DNA of 49,817 bases from Acidimicrobiales bacterium (GTDB lineage Bacteria; Actinomycetota; Acidimicrobiia; Acidimicrobiales; SZUA-35): assembly GCA_020630065.1 (NCBI GenBank), contig JAHDCC010000024.1, forward strand, positions 1 through 49,817, given 5' to 3'. This document shows, in pieces, positions 49,087 through 49,817 of the stretch. A program made the position numbers and the translations under genes. Each line of letters starts with the position of its first letter. Position 1 is the stretch's first letter. Below the pieces are notes generated by a model. It saw only the letters and a list, made by a program, of their open reading frames with translations. It was not told where the DNA came from and searched no databases.

Positions 49087-49817
49087 CTAACCGCCGAGTT
49101 GAACTTCTCTCGGAATGCTGACCGTCGGGACACCGCCTGGCAGGGTTGGCAGGGTAACGTCTGCTTTAGTAGTCGTCGGGTCTTTCGCCTCGGTTGTTGT
49201 TGTATCTAACTCTTCTTCAGTCGTTGTGGTCTGTCGACTAGTTGTGGTGGTCTGATTCTGATGGCTGTTGTTTTTGTTCGTGGTGTTGGTGTTCTGTTCA
49301 TTGTTGGCAGTCGCACCAGTTTGGTTATCTGAGATCGTGCTGTCGCTTGGATCTTCGTCAGAGTCGATGTCGACTTGGTTGAGTTCCAAGCTTTCAGGGT
49401 CGACTACGGTTGTGTCGGTCGTGGACGGTTCGTCGTTGTTGTTCATCGACGCGTAAGCCACACCTCCTATTGCCAGTGTGGCTACCGCAATCGTGCCCGC
49501 TAGCACGGCGCGAGTGCCGCCGTTTTTAGATCGTGGCTTTTCTCGCACCGAACCCTGGATCAGGGGCTGGCTGGTAGCTGAAGGACGGAACGGCTGCGGA
49601 TTCGGCTGTGTGGATTGTGCCTGGTATGGGTTGGCCTGCTGGCTGGTGGGCTGGGGTGTTGCCGGCGGGGTCGCAGGTGTTGTCTGGTTTGGGGTCGAAG
49701 AGTTATTTGTTGGCGGGATCGCTCCCAGAGTTTGTGATACTGGTCCGGCTTTGCGGTCGATGTTGGGGTCGTCGGGGATATTCGCTGAAGCAAACGATCC
49801 GGCCTGCTCTGTTTGGG
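49087..49817 (-). CDS. Membrane protein with Gln/Pro and Thr/Asn-rich arms, 5' end missing
   Basis: The frame is open from the stop at 49087-49089 to the window edge, so the N-terminus lies outside; a GTG at 49548 is internal. The visible 243 residues start with a low-complexity Gln/Pro/Thr/Asn region (about 1-88), then a basic stretch (REKPRSKNGG), one TM (about 102-122: AVLAGTIAVATLAIGGVAYA), and an outer tail of Asp/Thr/Asn with TTTT runs that ends in PGGVPTVSIPREVQLGG. No known domain is visible. It could be an envelope stalk or a membrane-anchored regulator. Function unknown. Confidence 0.7.
   Translation of the reverse strand, partial: QTEQAGSFASANIPDDPNIDRKAGPVSQTLGAIPPTNNSSTPNQTTPATPPATPQPTSQQANPYQAQSTQPNPQPFRPSATSQPLIQGSVREKPRSKNGGTRAVLAGTIAVATLAIGGVAYASMNNNDEPSTTDTTVVDPESLELNQVDIDSDEDPSDSTISDNQTGATANNEQNTNTTNKNNSHQNQTTTTSRQTTTTEEELDTTTTEAKDPTTTKADVTLPTLPGGVPTVSIPREVQLGG

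Overview
The window looks like a chromosomal segment of an actinobacterium, probably of the Acidimicrobiia type. This is inferred from gene content, not from a marker phylogeny. Pointers are an SRP RNA-dnaX-ybaB-recR block, a long DivIVA/Scy-like coiled-coil protein, frequent GTG starts, several promoters placed for leaderless transcription (-10 hexamer, 6-7 nt, then ATG/GTG), a type II tRNA-Ser with encoded CCA, and many c-di-GMP and secreted polysaccharide proteins at middling GC.

Layout. 1-5.9 kb: end of a Thr-rich surface protein, a secreted PQQ-type beta-propeller, prfC (RF3) and a secreted FN3-GH26 glycosidase. 5.9-13.6 kb: a membrane GGDEF-EAL protein, an ABHD14-like hydrolase, a SpoU rRNA methyltransferase, a SulP anion transporter and a polyprenyl glycosylphosphotransferase. 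13.6-17 kb: a divergent TetR/MMPL exporter pair with a clear promoter-operator region. 17-20.1 kb: NTF2-like protein, AlkD-like protein, TadA, an isoprenylcysteine-methyltransferase-like membrane protein, and an XRE regulator overlapping a small membrane protein and preceded by a striking double operator. 20.1-29.5 kb: a DUF6311-like membrane protein, a membrane-GT2 fusion, an HhH/Lys-rich DNA-binding protein, an ECF sigma factor with a membrane partner, a BcsA-like synthase with a degenerate PilZ region, a frameshifted GH26 gene and a K+ channel with RCK domains.

29.6-32.5 kb is a small accessory insert bounded by an intact tRNA-Ser(GGA) and a degenerate tRNA-Ser copy. It carries a PD-(D/E)XK-type nuclease-like protein and a HigB/HigA-type toxin-antitoxin pair with a leaderless promoter, but no integrase. 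32.5-36.2 kb is the housekeeping block: SRP RNA, dnaX, ybaB, recR and a thioredoxin-like [2Fe-2S] ferredoxin. 36.2-36.8 kb has no convincing gene but holds three long perfect hairpins in a row behind a minus-strand promoter, a good candidate for an undescribed structured RNA. It is followed by a metY-like sulfhydrylase. 38.1-49.8 kb: a membrane EEP-family protein, the DivIVA/Scy-like protein, a PAS-GGDQF-EAL protein, a polyprenyl synthase, a NarL-type two-component pair, and two single-pass membrane proteins with Pro/Thr-rich tails, the last running off the window.

How the genes fit together. Two c-di-GMP proteins with complementary degeneracy (GGDEF intact with EAL altered; GGDQF with EAL intact), a BcsA-like synthase with a PilZ-like tail, two GH26 proteins, a sugar-phosphate transferase, and the GT2 and DUF6311 proteins together suggest an envelope or exopolysaccharide programme under c-di-GMP control. 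The polarity-type protein next to the PAS-GGDQF-EAL gene may link it to cell-pole organisation.
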